The notes beneath the pieces were generated by a model. The model worked only from the letters and a program-made list of their open reading frames with translations, was not told the DNA's origin and ran no database searches. Made by a program: the position numbers and the translations under genes. 64,000 nt of DNA from Bittarella massiliensis (ex Durand et al. 2017) (GTDB taxonomy: Bacteria > Bacillota > Clostridia > Oscillospirales > Ruminococcaceae), in the NCBI RefSeq assembly GCF_001486165.1, contig NZ_LN908975.1:186001-250000 (forward strand), written 5' to 3'. Shown in pieces: positions 8,181 through 15,242 of the stretch. Position 1 is the stretch's first letter, and each line of letters starts with the position of its first letter.

Positions 8181-8786
8181 TTGTTTATCGACAAAAACGG
8201 CGTTGTCCGCCGTCCGGTGGCCTATCTGGCCGGGCCGGACATGTTCTGGCCCAACGGGGACGAGATCGGCGCCCACTATGTGGAGTTGAGCCACAAGTAC
8301 GGCATCGACGGCATCTATCCCCCCAACCCCGCCCGGGACGACGAGTTCAAGGACTATGTCCCCAAGGACGACTCCCGCGAGGAGAAGGAGAAGCGCGGCT
8401 TCATCCACGACATCAACCACGTCCGCCGCTCGGACATGATCATCGCCAACCTCAACGACTTCCGCCGCGGGCAGGAGCCCGATTCCGGCACCTGTGTCGA
8501 GTGCGGGGCCGCCTATGCCCTGGGCCAGCGCTGCTACGCCTTTGTGGACGACGCCCGCCCCATGGTCGAGCGGTTCACCGGCGCCAAGCACCAGAACGAA
8601 GAGGGCAAGTGGGTCGACGAGAACGGCTGCACCATCGAGGACTTCGATTATCCCCTCAACCTGATGTTCAGCGTGCCCTTCACCATCGTCGAGGGCACCA
8701 TGGAGGACGCCATGAAGCGCGCCCGGGCCGACTTTGATGCCGAACTCATCGCCGCCGGCTACGAGCCCTTCCAGGTCGAGGAGTAA
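8181..8786 (+). CDS. Nucleoside 2-deoxyribosyltransferase family protein (third copy, tandem duplicate)
   Basis: 201 residues, near-identical to the copy 699 bases upstream; differences include GIYPPNPARDDEF for GIFPPDPAREDEF, FDYPLNLMFSV for FDSPLNLMFGV, and a few charged positions. Starts at TTG 8181, with CAGGAGG about 10 bases before; the upstream copy uses ATG at the same place. All catalytic-region residues are retained, so both copies look functional. The 93-base gap between copies carries no promoter that I can see. A 105-base piece of the 3' end of one of these genes reappears inside the ABC-F gene at 12494-12598 as an assembly chimera. Confidence 0.9.
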   Translation: MFIDKNGVVRRPVAYLAGPDMFWPNGDEIGAHYVELSHKYGIDGIYPPNPARDDEFKDYVPKDDSREEKEKRGFIHDINHVRRSDMIIANLNDFRRGQEPDSGTCVECGAAYALGQRCYAFVDDARPMVERFTGAKHQNEEGKWVDENGCTIEDFDYPLNLMFSVPFTIVEGTMEDAMKRARADFDAELIAAGYEPFQVEE

Positions 8787-8826
8787 CCGGCGCTGCCCGG
8801 CCTGCGGGCCCGCCGAAAACGCGCGC

Positions 8827-8860
8827 AAAAAGGCCGCCGGTCAAAAACCGGCGGCCTTTT
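8827..8860. terminator. Bidirectional terminator after the deoxyribosyltransferase genes
   Basis: AAAAGGCCGCCGGT, A-rich loop, ACCGGCGGCCTTTT. Serves the plus-strand operon and the convergent SDR gene. Confidence 0.92.
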
Positions 8861-8871
8861 GTGGATGGCTG

Positions 8872-9870
8872 TCAAAAGCGGCCCTGTACCCGCATAAAGT
8901 GAACGGTGTCCCGCAGGGTCTCCTCCATGGGGCGGGGGCGGTAGCCCAGTTCGTCGGCTGCCTTCTGCCAGGAGAAGACGGCGTTTGTCTCCAGTGTGTA
9001 GAGGGAGTAGCGGGTGTAGAGGGGCGGGGCCTTGCGGATTTTGTAGTAGATTTCCGACAGGGGGGCGGTGGCCCGAGCAAACCAGAGGGGCAGGGTGTGG
9101 CGGATGGGTTTGCAGCCGGTGGCCAGGTGGCAGCGCTCCAAAAACTCCTGCACGGTGAAATAGCGGTTGGCGAGGATGTAGCACTCCCCCACCCGGCCCC
9201 TGTCGGCGGCGGCGATCACCCCGGCGGCCACGTCCCGCACGTCCACAAAGTCATAGCCGCCCTCCACGCCGGCCAGCAGCTTGCCGCGGGCGCAGTCGGC
9301 CACCAGGGCGTTCAGGTGGCCGTGGCCAAAGTCCCAGGGCCCCACGATGCCCGAGGGCTGCACCACCACCGCGGGCAGCCCGTCCTTGGCGGCTTCCAGC
9401 ACCAGGGCGGTGGCCTCCGCCTTGGTCTTGGCGTAGAGCCCCTCCACCAGATCGGGGTCAAAGTGGTCGGTCTCCACCACCACCTGCCCCTCCGGCCGCT
9501 CGGGGATGGCGTGGACCGAGCTGACATAGACCATCTTCTCCACCCCGTACTGGCGGCAGAAGGCCAGCAGGTTGGCGGTGCCGCCCACGTTGACATCCCA
9601 CACCTTCTGCTGGTACTTGGAGGCGATGCTCACGATCCCCGCCGCGTGGATCACCACCCGGCGGCAGGGCTCCTCGGTCTCAAAGAGGGGGTGGAGGCTG
9701 GCCGGGCAACAGACGTCGCCGCGGATCACCTCGACCCCATCGGGCAGGGAGACAGCCGGGTCGCCCGGCAGGGCCAACCCCCGCACCCACTCGCCCCGTT
9801 TGGCCAGCAACCGCACCACCACGTTGCCCAGGTGGCCGTAGGCGCCGGTTACAATGTACAGTGTTTTCAT
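8872..9870 (-). CDS. Extended short-chain dehydrogenase / NAD(P)-dependent epimerase-like protein
   Basis: 332 residues. N-terminal Rossmann motif VTGAYGHLGNVVVRLL (GxxGxxG) at about 5-20, active-site region VYVSSVHAIPE with YAKTKAEA (YxxxK) at about 145-150, and a family-typical PSGIVGPWDFGHGHL. This matches extended SDRs such as dihydroflavonol reductase or 3-beta-HSD-like enzymes; substrate cannot be told. Start at 9870 because AAAGGGG lies 8 bases upstream; an ATG six codons earlier has no ribosome site. Convergent with the deoxyribosyltransferase operon and divergent from the nucleoside hydrolase genes. Confidence 0.85.
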   Translation of the reverse strand: MKTLYIVTGAYGHLGNVVVRLLAKRGEWVRGLALPGDPAVSLPDGVEVIRGDVCCPASLHPLFETEEPCRRVVIHAAGIVSIASKYQQKVWDVNVGGTANLLAFCRQYGVEKMVYVSSVHAIPERPEGQVVVETDHFDPDLVEGLYAKTKAEATALVLEAAKDGLPAVVVQPSGIVGPWDFGHGHLNALVADCARGKLLAGVEGGYDFVDVRDVAAGVIAAADRGRVGECYILANRYFTVQEFLERCHLATGCKPIRHTLPLWFARATAPLSEIYYKIRKAPPLYTRYSLYTLETNAVFSWQKAADELGYRPRPMEETLRDTVHFMRVQGRF

Positions 9871-10051
9871 CGCGCGCACCCCTTTCATCTGCTGTTAGTA
9901 TATCCCGTCTATGTGAGCAATAGATGGACAATTTGTAAAACGCCCGCCCCTCCGGCCGGAGAATCTGGCCGCCGGCTTTTGTGCGTTTTGGCTGTTTTTT
10001 TCGGCGCATCTTCTACGCCCCCATCCCCTGTACGCGCCCCTGATTCTAAAG

Positions 10052-10080
10052 TATAATGATTTGGTAAGGCCATATACCAA
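10052..10080 (+). promoter_or_regulatory. Promoter -10 and 20-base dyad before the first nucleoside hydrolase
   Basis: TATAAT at 10052-10057 (no good -35), followed at 10061-10080 by TTGGTA, 8 bases, TACCAA. The dyad would cover the transcription start, as a repressor site does. Its sequence differs from the LacI-type sites. Confidence 0.5.
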
Positions 10081-10100
10081 GAAATGGAGGAGTCTGCACA

Positions 10101-11033
10101 ATGAGCAAGAAAGTGTTATTTGACTGCGATACCGGCGGAGACGACGCCTGCGCGGTCGCCCTGGCCGTCGCCAGCCCCGAGCTGGAGGTGCTGGGCATCA
10201 CCACCTGTATGGGCAACCAGCCCATCGAGAACACCACCCAGAACACCCTGGAGCTGGTGCGCTACCTGAAGACCGACATCCCGGTGGCCCGGGGCTCGCA
10301 AAACCCCCTGGTCCGCCAGCGCTGGGTCGGCAACCCCGAAGGGCACCGGCTGCCCATCCCCGATTTGAGCGAGGAGGTGGGTCCCCTGCAGGAGAAGTCC
10401 GCTGTCGAGTTCATGGTGGACGTGCTCCGCTCCAGCGAGGAAAAGGTGACCCTCATCCCCCTGGCCCCCCTCACCAACATCGCCAAGCTGATGCTCCAAC
10501 ACCCCGACTTGGTGCGGGAGAAGGTGGAGGAGATCGTCCTCATGGGCGGCGGCATGTATTTCGGCAACACCACCGGCGCGGCGGAACTCAACTTCTACGC
10601 CGACCCCGAGGCGGCCCAGGCCGTTTTCTCCTTTGGGCTGCCGGTGGCCATGTGCGGGCTGGACGTCTGCACGAATGCCTATATCACCCCCGCCGACAAC
10701 GACAGTTGGAAGGGCTTTGACAACCCCTGCGCCAAGGCGTTTTACAGCATCACCCACCACTCCCTGAACGACGGCTGGGGCGAGTTCCCCGGCGAGCGCA
10801 CCCTCATCTTCGACACGGTGCCGGTGATCTACCTGTTAAAGCCCGAGCTCTTCACCACCGTCAAAGCGGACATCCAGATCGAGTGCGCCTCCGACCTCTG
10901 CGACGGGATGAGCGTCTGTGACGCCCGCACCGGGCTGCACCAGACCGCCCGCCCCCACATCCACACCGTGGTGCTGGACGTGGACCGCCAGGGCTATGTG
11001 GACGCGGTGCGCGAACTGCTGAAAAACGCCTGA
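10101..11033 (+). CDS. Inosine-uridine preferring nucleoside hydrolase family protein
   Basis: 310 residues. The family cleaves the N-glycosidic bond of ribonucleosides to base and ribose using a Ca2+-bound water. The N-terminal metal motif FDCDTGGDDA is complete, IPLAPLTNIAKL and VLMGGGM follow at about 115-155, and NFYADPEAA at about 165. The C-terminal catalytic His-Asp pair seen in many members is replaced here (IFDTVPVIYL keeps the Asp only), as in some family subgroups. GGAGG is about 10 bases before the ATG. It is followed after 20 bases by a second family member and probably shares its transcript. Confidence 0.9.
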   Translation: MSKKVLFDCDTGGDDACAVALAVASPELEVLGITTCMGNQPIENTTQNTLELVRYLKTDIPVARGSQNPLVRQRWVGNPEGHRLPIPDLSEEVGPLQEKSAVEFMVDVLRSSEEKVTLIPLAPLTNIAKLMLQHPDLVREKVEEIVLMGGGMYFGNTTGAAELNFYADPEAAQAVFSFGLPVAMCGLDVCTNAYITPADNDSWKGFDNPCAKAFYSITHHSLNDGWGEFPGERTLIFDTVPVIYLLKPELFTTVKADIQIECASDLCDGMSVCDARTGLHQTARPHIHTVVLDVDRQGYVDAVRELLKNA

Positions 11034-11053
11034 GAAAGGGAGGAGAGAAGAGA

Positions 11054-12001
11054 ATGGAACAGAACAAACGCCCCATTATCCTGGACTGCGACCCGGGCAC
11101 CGACGACGCCATCTGCCTGTTTATGCTGCTGGGGGACGAGCGCTTTGACATCAAGGGGATCACCCCGGTCTGCGGCAACAAACCCCTGTCCTTCTGCGAG
11201 AAAAACGCCCTGCAGCTGTGCGAGCTCACCGGCAGGGAGGACATCCCCGTCCTCAAAGGGGCCAGCCAGTCCCTCTTCTGCGGGGAGCGCACCGCCGGCA
11301 ACGTCCACGGCGCGGGCGGTTTGGGCTCGGTCACCCTGCCGGAGCCCCACAAGCAGGTGGAGGACCAGTACGCCTGGGACTTCATCTACCAGCAGGCGGT
11401 GGCCTGCAAGGGCGAACTGGAGATCGTGGCCATCGGCCCCCTGACCAACGTGGCTAATGCGCTGTTGAAATACCCCAACTTAAAAGACTATGTCAAGCGC
11501 ATCTCCATCATGGGCGGGGCCAAGGGCCTGGGCAACTGGACGGCCGCGGCCGAGTTCAACATCTGGGCCGACCCCCACGCCGCCAAGATCGTCTTTGCCA
11601 GTGGCATCCCCATGGCGATGATGGGGCTGGACATCTGCTTTAAAGCCTATGTCACCGCCGACGATTTGGCGCGCATCCGCGCCGCCGGCGGCCCGGTGGC
11701 GGAGGTGGCGGCCGCGCTCATCGGCGAGCGGGTCGGCTACGCCGAGAAGAACGGCCGCCCCGGCGGCATCCTCTGCGATGCGGTGACCGCGGCCTACGTG
11801 ATGGACGAATCGGTGGTGCAGACGGTGGATGTCCACGTGGATGTGGAGACCCGCGGCATCCTCACCGAGGGCAAGACGGTCATCACCTACAAGCACACCG
11901 AGGACCGCCACTTCCCCCCCAACACCAAGATGGGCGAGGATGTGGACCGTCCCCGCTTCATCGACCTGATCGTCAACAGCCTGACCAATTTAAACCGCTG
12001 A
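11054..12001 (+). CDS. Inosine-uridine preferring nucleoside hydrolase family protein
   Basis: 315 residues. Complete metal motif LDCDPGTDDA, GNVHGAGGLG at about 80, VAIGPLTNVANAL at about 118, SIMGGAKGLGN, FNIWADPHAA and C-terminal CDAVTAAYV where canonical enzymes have HDP. GGGAGG precedes the ATG. Only distantly similar to the upstream partner, so the two may split purine and pyrimidine substrates; that is inference. Confidence 0.9.
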   Translation: MEQNKRPIILDCDPGTDDAICLFMLLGDERFDIKGITPVCGNKPLSFCEKNALQLCELTGREDIPVLKGASQSLFCGERTAGNVHGAGGLGSVTLPEPHKQVEDQYAWDFIYQQAVACKGELEIVAIGPLTNVANALLKYPNLKDYVKRISIMGGAKGLGNWTAAAEFNIWADPHAAKIVFASGIPMAMMGLDICFKAYVTADDLARIRAAGGPVAEVAAALIGERVGYAEKNGRPGGILCDAVTAAYVMDESVVQTVDVHVDVETRGILTEGKTVITYKHTEDRHFPPNTKMGEDVDRPRFIDLIVNSLTNLNR

Positions 12002-12006
12002 TATCG

Positions 12007-12047
12007 AGGGCGGGCCCCGGCAGAATGGCGCCGGGACCTGCCCTTTT
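12007..12047 (+). terminator. Terminator of the first nucleoside hydrolase pair
   Basis: GGGCGGGCCCCGGC pairs with GCCGGGACCTGCCC, allowing G-U pairs, followed by five T. Confidence 0.85.
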
Positions 12048-12054
12048 TCTCCCC

Positions 12055-12083
12055 TTGCAACCCGGGGAGATGTCTGGTATACT
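12055..12083 (+). promoter_or_regulatory. Promoter of the ABC-F gene
   Basis: TTGCAA (12055-12060), 17-base spacer, TATACT (12078-12083) preceded by TGG. It predicts a leader of about 230 bases before the TTG start. Confidence 0.8.
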
Positions 12084-12199
12084 CGTATTCGAAGAAACGA
12101 AGAAAGGCGAGGTAACCACACCGCGAATGAGACTGTTTTGACCTTTGTGCGCAACCACTGAAAACGGACAAAACGCCCTCTCTCAATGGGGGGCCGTTT

Positions 12200-12317
12200 G
12201 GTCACCTGCGCGGCAAAGGGGAAAACAGCACGGTGTGCGGTGGAGGCAAGTCCCCCTTTTTTCGCGCGCCCTCTGTCTTTTTCCTCCCTTGCAGGTGACC
12301 CTGCAAGGGAGGTTTTT
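12200..12317 (+). promoter_or_regulatory. Attenuator with mutually exclusive hairpins in the ABC-F leader
   Basis: A perfect 13-base stem, CCTCCCTTGCAGG (12283-12295) with CCTGCAAGGGAGG (12300-12312), loop TGAC, then five T, forms an intrinsic terminator directly before the start codon. Its 3' arm also holds the Shine-Dalgarno GGGAGG. Upstream, GGTCACCTGC (12200-12209) is the exact complement of GCAGGTGACC (12291-12300), so it can form a 10-bp antiterminator that breaks the terminator. A short reading frame ATG-AGA-CTG-TTT-TGA lies at 12127-12141. This is the layout known for vmlR, lsa and msr-type genes, where a stalled ribosome on a leader peptide opens expression. Confidence 0.8.
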
Positions 12318-12320
12318 CAT

Positions 12321-12476
12321 TTGTCTGAACGAAACGTGCTGGTCTCGATTTGCGGGCTGGCCTATTTTATCGGGGAGCGGCGGCTTCTCGACATCCCCGA
12401 ACTGACGGTTTTGGCGGGGGACCACATCGGGATCGTGGGGGAGAACGGGTGTGGCATGTCTCTTATACACATCTAG
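12321..12476 (+). CDS. ABC-F ribosome protection protein, N-terminal fragment (broken by adapter chimera)
   Basis: TTG start at 12321, 8 bases after AGGGAGG. Real gene sequence runs to about 12455: ICGLAYFIGERRLLDIPELTVLAG then HIGIVGENGCG, which is the Walker A of the first ABC domain cut just before its KST. From 12457 the frame reads sequencing adapter and stops at 12476. The start and reading frame agree with the larger downstream fragment, so the two belong to one gene with missing sequence, roughly Walker A to signature motif of domain 1. In ABC-F proteins two ABC domains act on the ribosome to displace antibiotics. Confidence 0.8.
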   Translation: MSERNVLVSICGLAYFIGERRLLDIPELTVLAGDHIGIVGENGCGMSLIHI

Positions 12477-12629
12477 CTGTGTATAAGAGACAGCTTCACC
12501 ATTGTCGAGGGCACCATGGAGGACGCCATGAAGCGCGCCCGGGCCGACTTTGATGCCGAACTCATCGCCGCCGGCTACGAGCCCTTCCAGGTCGAGGATG
12601 ATACACAGCTAGATGTGGATAGGAGAGAG
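12457..12629. other. Assembly artefact: Tn5 mosaic-end adapters flanking a displaced gene fragment
   Basis: 12457-12474 is 18 bases of the Tn5 mosaic end (TGTCTCTTATACACATCT), joined at once to its inverted partner AGCTGTGTATAAGAGACAG (12475-12493, one mismatch to the mosaic end). 12494-12598 is a 105-base copy of the 3' end of the deoxyribosyltransferase genes (7979-8083 / 8678-8782). 12600-12629 is a degenerate copy of the same adapter pair in the other orientation (ATACACAGCTAGATGTG). This is the signature of transposase-based library adapters, not of a natural transposon. Confidence 0.93.
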
Positions 12630-13966
12630 GCGTCAAGCTGGCCGCCGCCCTGGAGGAGGGCGCCCCCCTCCTCCTCTGCGACGAGCCCACCGCCAACCTG
12701 GACGAGCGGGGGCAGGCGGAGATCCGCCGACGGCTGGCAGAGGTGGGGTCGCTGCTGCTGGTCAGCCATGACAGGGCCCTGTTGGACGCCCTCTGCGACA
12801 CCATTTGGGAGGTGCGGGACGGCCGGGTGGGGGTCTATCCCGGCAACTACGCCGCCTACCGCCGCCAGCGGGCCCAGGAGGAGGAGCGGGCCCAGCAGCA
12901 GTGGGAGGAGTACACCGGCGAGCGGGCCCGGCTGCTGGCCGCCGCCCGCCAGGTCTCCCGCCGGGCCGACGGCGTGAGGAAGGCCCCCAGCCGGATGGGC
13001 AATTCCGAGGCTCGCCTCCACAAGCGGGAGGCCACCCAGAAATCGGCCAAGATCGCCCGCCGCAAAAAGGTGTTGGAGGGGCGCATCGAGCGGATGGAGC
13101 GGGTGGAAAAGCCCTTTGAGGCAGACGGCATCGCCCTGCGCATCGACCCGGCCCCCCTGCGGGCCCGCACCGCCCTCACCGCCGCGGATCTGGCGGTGGG
13201 ATATGCCGGTGTCCCCCTCTTTGAGGGGGCTGTCTTCACCCTTCCGACCGGCAGCAAAACCGCCCTCATCGGCCCCAACGGGGCGGGCAAGACCACCCTG
13301 CTGCGCACCCTGGCGGGGGAGATGGTCCCTCTGGCCGGCGAGTGCCGCCTCTCGCCCCAGGCCAAACTGGGGTTCCTGCGCCAGGGGTTTGAACAGCTGG
13401 ACGAGGGGCGCACCGTCCTCGAAAACGCCCTTGAAGGGGCCCTTCAGTCCCCCACCCTGGTGCGCACGGTGCTGGGGCGGCTCCTCTTTCGGGGGGAGGC
13501 GGTCAACAAGCCCCTGGCGGTGCTCAGCGGCGGGGAGCGGATGAAGGTCGCCCTCTGCAAGCTGTTGGTGGGCGGCTGCAACCTCCTCTTTCTGGACGAG
13601 CCCACCAACTACCTGGACCTCCCCGCGGTGGAGGCCCTGCAATCCCTGCTCCAGGGCTATACCGGGACCCTGCTGCTGGTCAGCCACGACGAGGCGTTTG
13701 TGGAGGGGGTGGCCGACCGGCTGCTCTGTGTCGGCGAGGGCGGCCTCACCGCTTTTGCGGGCGGGCTGGCCGACTGGCGCCGTCAGCAGGAGAGGCCCGC
13801 CCGCAGGGCAGGGCAGAGCGCCGCCCTGCGCAAAACGGTGCTGGAGATGCGGTTGAGCCAGTTGGCGGTGGAGATTTCCGCCGCGCCGCTGGAGAGAAAA
13901 GCCGCCCTGGAAGAGGCCTACCGGGAGGCGGCGGAGGAACTGCGCGCCCTCAAGGAAGGGGAGTGA
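12629..13966 (+). CDS. ABC-F ribosome protection protein, main fragment
   Basis: The gene resumes with VKLAAALEEGAPLLLCDEPTANLD, which is the end of the signature and Walker B of the first ABC domain, then LLLVSHDRALLD. A charged linker follows, with the motif RMGNSEARLHK typical of Vga/Lsa/Msr-type ABC-F proteins. The second ABC domain has GPNGAGKTTLL, LSGGERMKVALCKLL, LLFLDEPTNYLD and VSHDEAFVEGV, so it is complete. The family protects ribosomes from lincosamides, streptogramins, pleuromutilins or macrolides; which one cannot be told. The first in-frame start codon inside the fragment is GTG 12743, so an automatic caller would report a shortened gene. A true protein of about 600 residues or less is expected. 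Confidence 0.88.
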   Translation, partial: GVKLAAALEEGAPLLLCDEPTANLDERGQAEIRRRLAEVGSLLLVSHDRALLDALCDTIWEVRDGRVGVYPGNYAAYRRQRAQEEERAQQQWEEYTGERARLLAAARQVSRRADGVRKAPSRMGNSEARLHKREATQKSAKIARRKKVLEGRIERMERVEKPFEADGIALRIDPAPLRARTALTAADLAVGYAGVPLFEGAVFTLPTGSKTALIGPNGAGKTTLLRTLAGEMVPLAGECRLSPQAKLGFLRQGFEQLDEGRTVLENALEGALQSPTLVRTVLGRLLFRGEAVNKPLAVLSGGERMKVALCKLLVGGCNLLFLDEPTNYLDLPAVEALQSLLQGYTGTLLLVSHDEAFVEGVADRLLCVGEGGLTAFAGGLADWRRQQERPARRAGQSAALRKTVLEMRLSQLAVEISAAPLERKAALEEAYREAAEELRALKEGE

Positions 13967-13976
13967 CCCCCATTTA

Positions 13977-14023
13977 CAAAAAAACCATCCCCGGCAGAAC
14001 CTTCTGCCGGGGATGGTTTTTTG
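13977..14023. terminator. Bidirectional terminator between the ABC-F and lipoprotein genes
   Basis: AAAACCATCCCCGGCAGAA, loop CC, and the exact complement ending in six T. Convergent genes share it. Confidence 0.93.
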
Positions 14024-14030
14024 CAGTTTG

Positions 14031-14807
14031 TCAGGAGAGGGAGAAGACAAAGGGCTCGAAGTCTACGGTGTAGTCTTCAGACAGGATTTGAAGATGGATC
14101 TGCAGTGCTCCAGGGTCCTTCAGAGCGGGAAAAACCACTACCCCGGTGGCGGTGACGCCGGGCAAAATGTCATCGGGAAGGACCTCGTAGTGGGCCTCGG
14201 CGTTGTATGTTTCGGCGTACTGGGCTCCGTCCTGCGCCAAGTACCCGGCCTGGTAGGAGATGCTGGCCCGGCCCGTGTTTTGAATGCGCAGGTAGAGCCG
14301 CGTCTCCTCTTCTGCAAATTCGATCTTCTCGACGGTGACCGAACAGCCCTCCTGTGTCTGGGTGAGGGCGGGGTCGATTTCTTTGAGGGTGGGGCGGATG
14401 GCGTCTTTGTAGGTGGAGTGGGTCAGACCGGCCGCCGCGAGGTGGGGCAGGTCGGTGCCGGTGTTTTTGGTGGACCAAAACTTCCCGTCAACCAGGAGGA
14501 TGTCCCCCTCCTCTATCTGCAGGGAGGGGTCGGCGGAGTGGACGGCAATGGGGGAACTGCACCCTTCGGGGATAAAGAGAAAGGACGATTCGCCGGTATG
14601 GCGCTCCAACGTGCTGATGGCGCGGCCGACCAGCTTGACGTATTTCCCTCGGTAGCCGGCCGGGTCGGCATAGACGCGGGGCAACTCTGCCGTGTCGATG
14701 TACTTCCTTCCCTCGTCGGGGAAAGAAAAGGCCTCGCTCTTTTCCCCACAGCCGGTCATCAAAAGGGCCAGGGTGAGACACAACAGGGTAATCAGATGTT
14801 TTTTCAT
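14031..14807 (-). CDS. Predicted lipoprotein with OB-fold-like and Ig-like regions
   Basis: 258 residues. Lipoprotein signal MKKHLITLLCLTLALLMTGC with lipobox LMTG-C at about 17-20. Residues about 50-115 (GKYVKLVGRAIS, IEEGDILLVDGKFWS) resemble small OB-fold modules of Gram-positive lipoproteins. About 140-245 look like an extracytoplasmic beta domain of the FxLYD/DUF4352 kind (VTVEKIEFAEEETRLYLRIQNTGRASISY). Function is unknown; it would sit on the outer face of the membrane. Confidence 0.75.
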   Translation of the reverse strand: MKKHLITLLCLTLALLMTGCGEKSEAFSFPDEGRKYIDTAELPRVYADPAGYRGKYVKLVGRAISTLERHTGESSFLFIPEGCSSPIAVHSADPSLQIEEGDILLVDGKFWSTKNTGTDLPHLAAAGLTHSTYKDAIRPTLKEIDPALTQTQEGCSVTVEKIEFAEEETRLYLRIQNTGRASISYQAGYLAQDGAQYAETYNAEAHYEVLPDDILPGVTATGVVVFPALKDPGALQIHLQILSEDYTVDFEPFVFSLS

Positions 14808-14867
14808 AGGGTCTTCTCCTCTCTGACAAAGGCACCGTCCCGCCGCACCCGGCGGCAGTGCGCCGCG

Positions 14868-15212
14868 CTATTTCTGCAAGTTCAGCTCAAAGCGCTCGAA
14901 GTACCCCAGCAGCTCCCCCTCCTCGTTTCGCACCGGGTTGATGTAGTAGCGCTGGTTGTCCGGGGTCACCCCCAGGTAGATCTCGTTGCCGTGGCGGCGC
15001 AATTTTTCCACCGCCGCCTCGATGCGCTCCCGCGAGAGCTCCTGGTGGCAGTCAAACAGGGAGCGGCCAATCAGGTCCCGGTACCCCCGCACCTGATAGT
15101 AGTGGTATTTGGCGGCCCGGTTCAGGTAGCGGATGACGTGGTCGCAGTCCACAAATACCACCCGGTAGGGGTAGCTGTCGAGAATGGCTTCCAGCATTTC
15201 CAATTTTTCCAT
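14868..15212 (-). CDS. Single-domain PAS protein
   Basis: 114 residues making one PAS fold: LEAILDSYPYRVVFVDCDHVIRYLN at the start, LIGRSLFDCH in the middle, and a C-terminal PAC-like strand YYINPVRNEEGELLGYFERF. No output domain is fused. Similar stand-alone PAS proteins occur in anaerobic Firmicutes, often with heme or redox links, but no cofactor residue can be assigned here. Lies 30 bases upstream of nothing else on its strand except the lipoprotein, and 30 bases downstream of the ATPase gene, so it may be co-transcribed with it. Confidence 0.8.
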   Translation of the reverse strand: MEKLEMLEAILDSYPYRVVFVDCDHVIRYLNRAAKYHYYQVRGYRDLIGRSLFDCHQELSRERIEAAVEKLRRHGNEIYLGVTPDNQRYYINPVRNEEGELLGYFERFELNLQK

Positions 15213-15242
15213 CGCGTATTCCTCCTTGTGTTTTGGGCGGGG

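Noticed and set aside
6477-8828. 783-codon minus-strand frame over the deoxyribosyltransferase genes
   Set aside because: Shadow frame; its apparent internal repeat only mirrors the tandem duplication on the plus strand.
12457-12629. Natural Tn5-like insertion in the ABC-F gene
   Set aside because: No transposase, IS50 sequence or target duplication; the mosaic ends lie directly head to head and flank a piece of another local gene, as library adapters do.
12516-12977. 153-codon protein starting in the displaced fragment
   Set aside because: It joins the chimeric insert to an out-of-frame reading of the ABC-F gene; not a real product.
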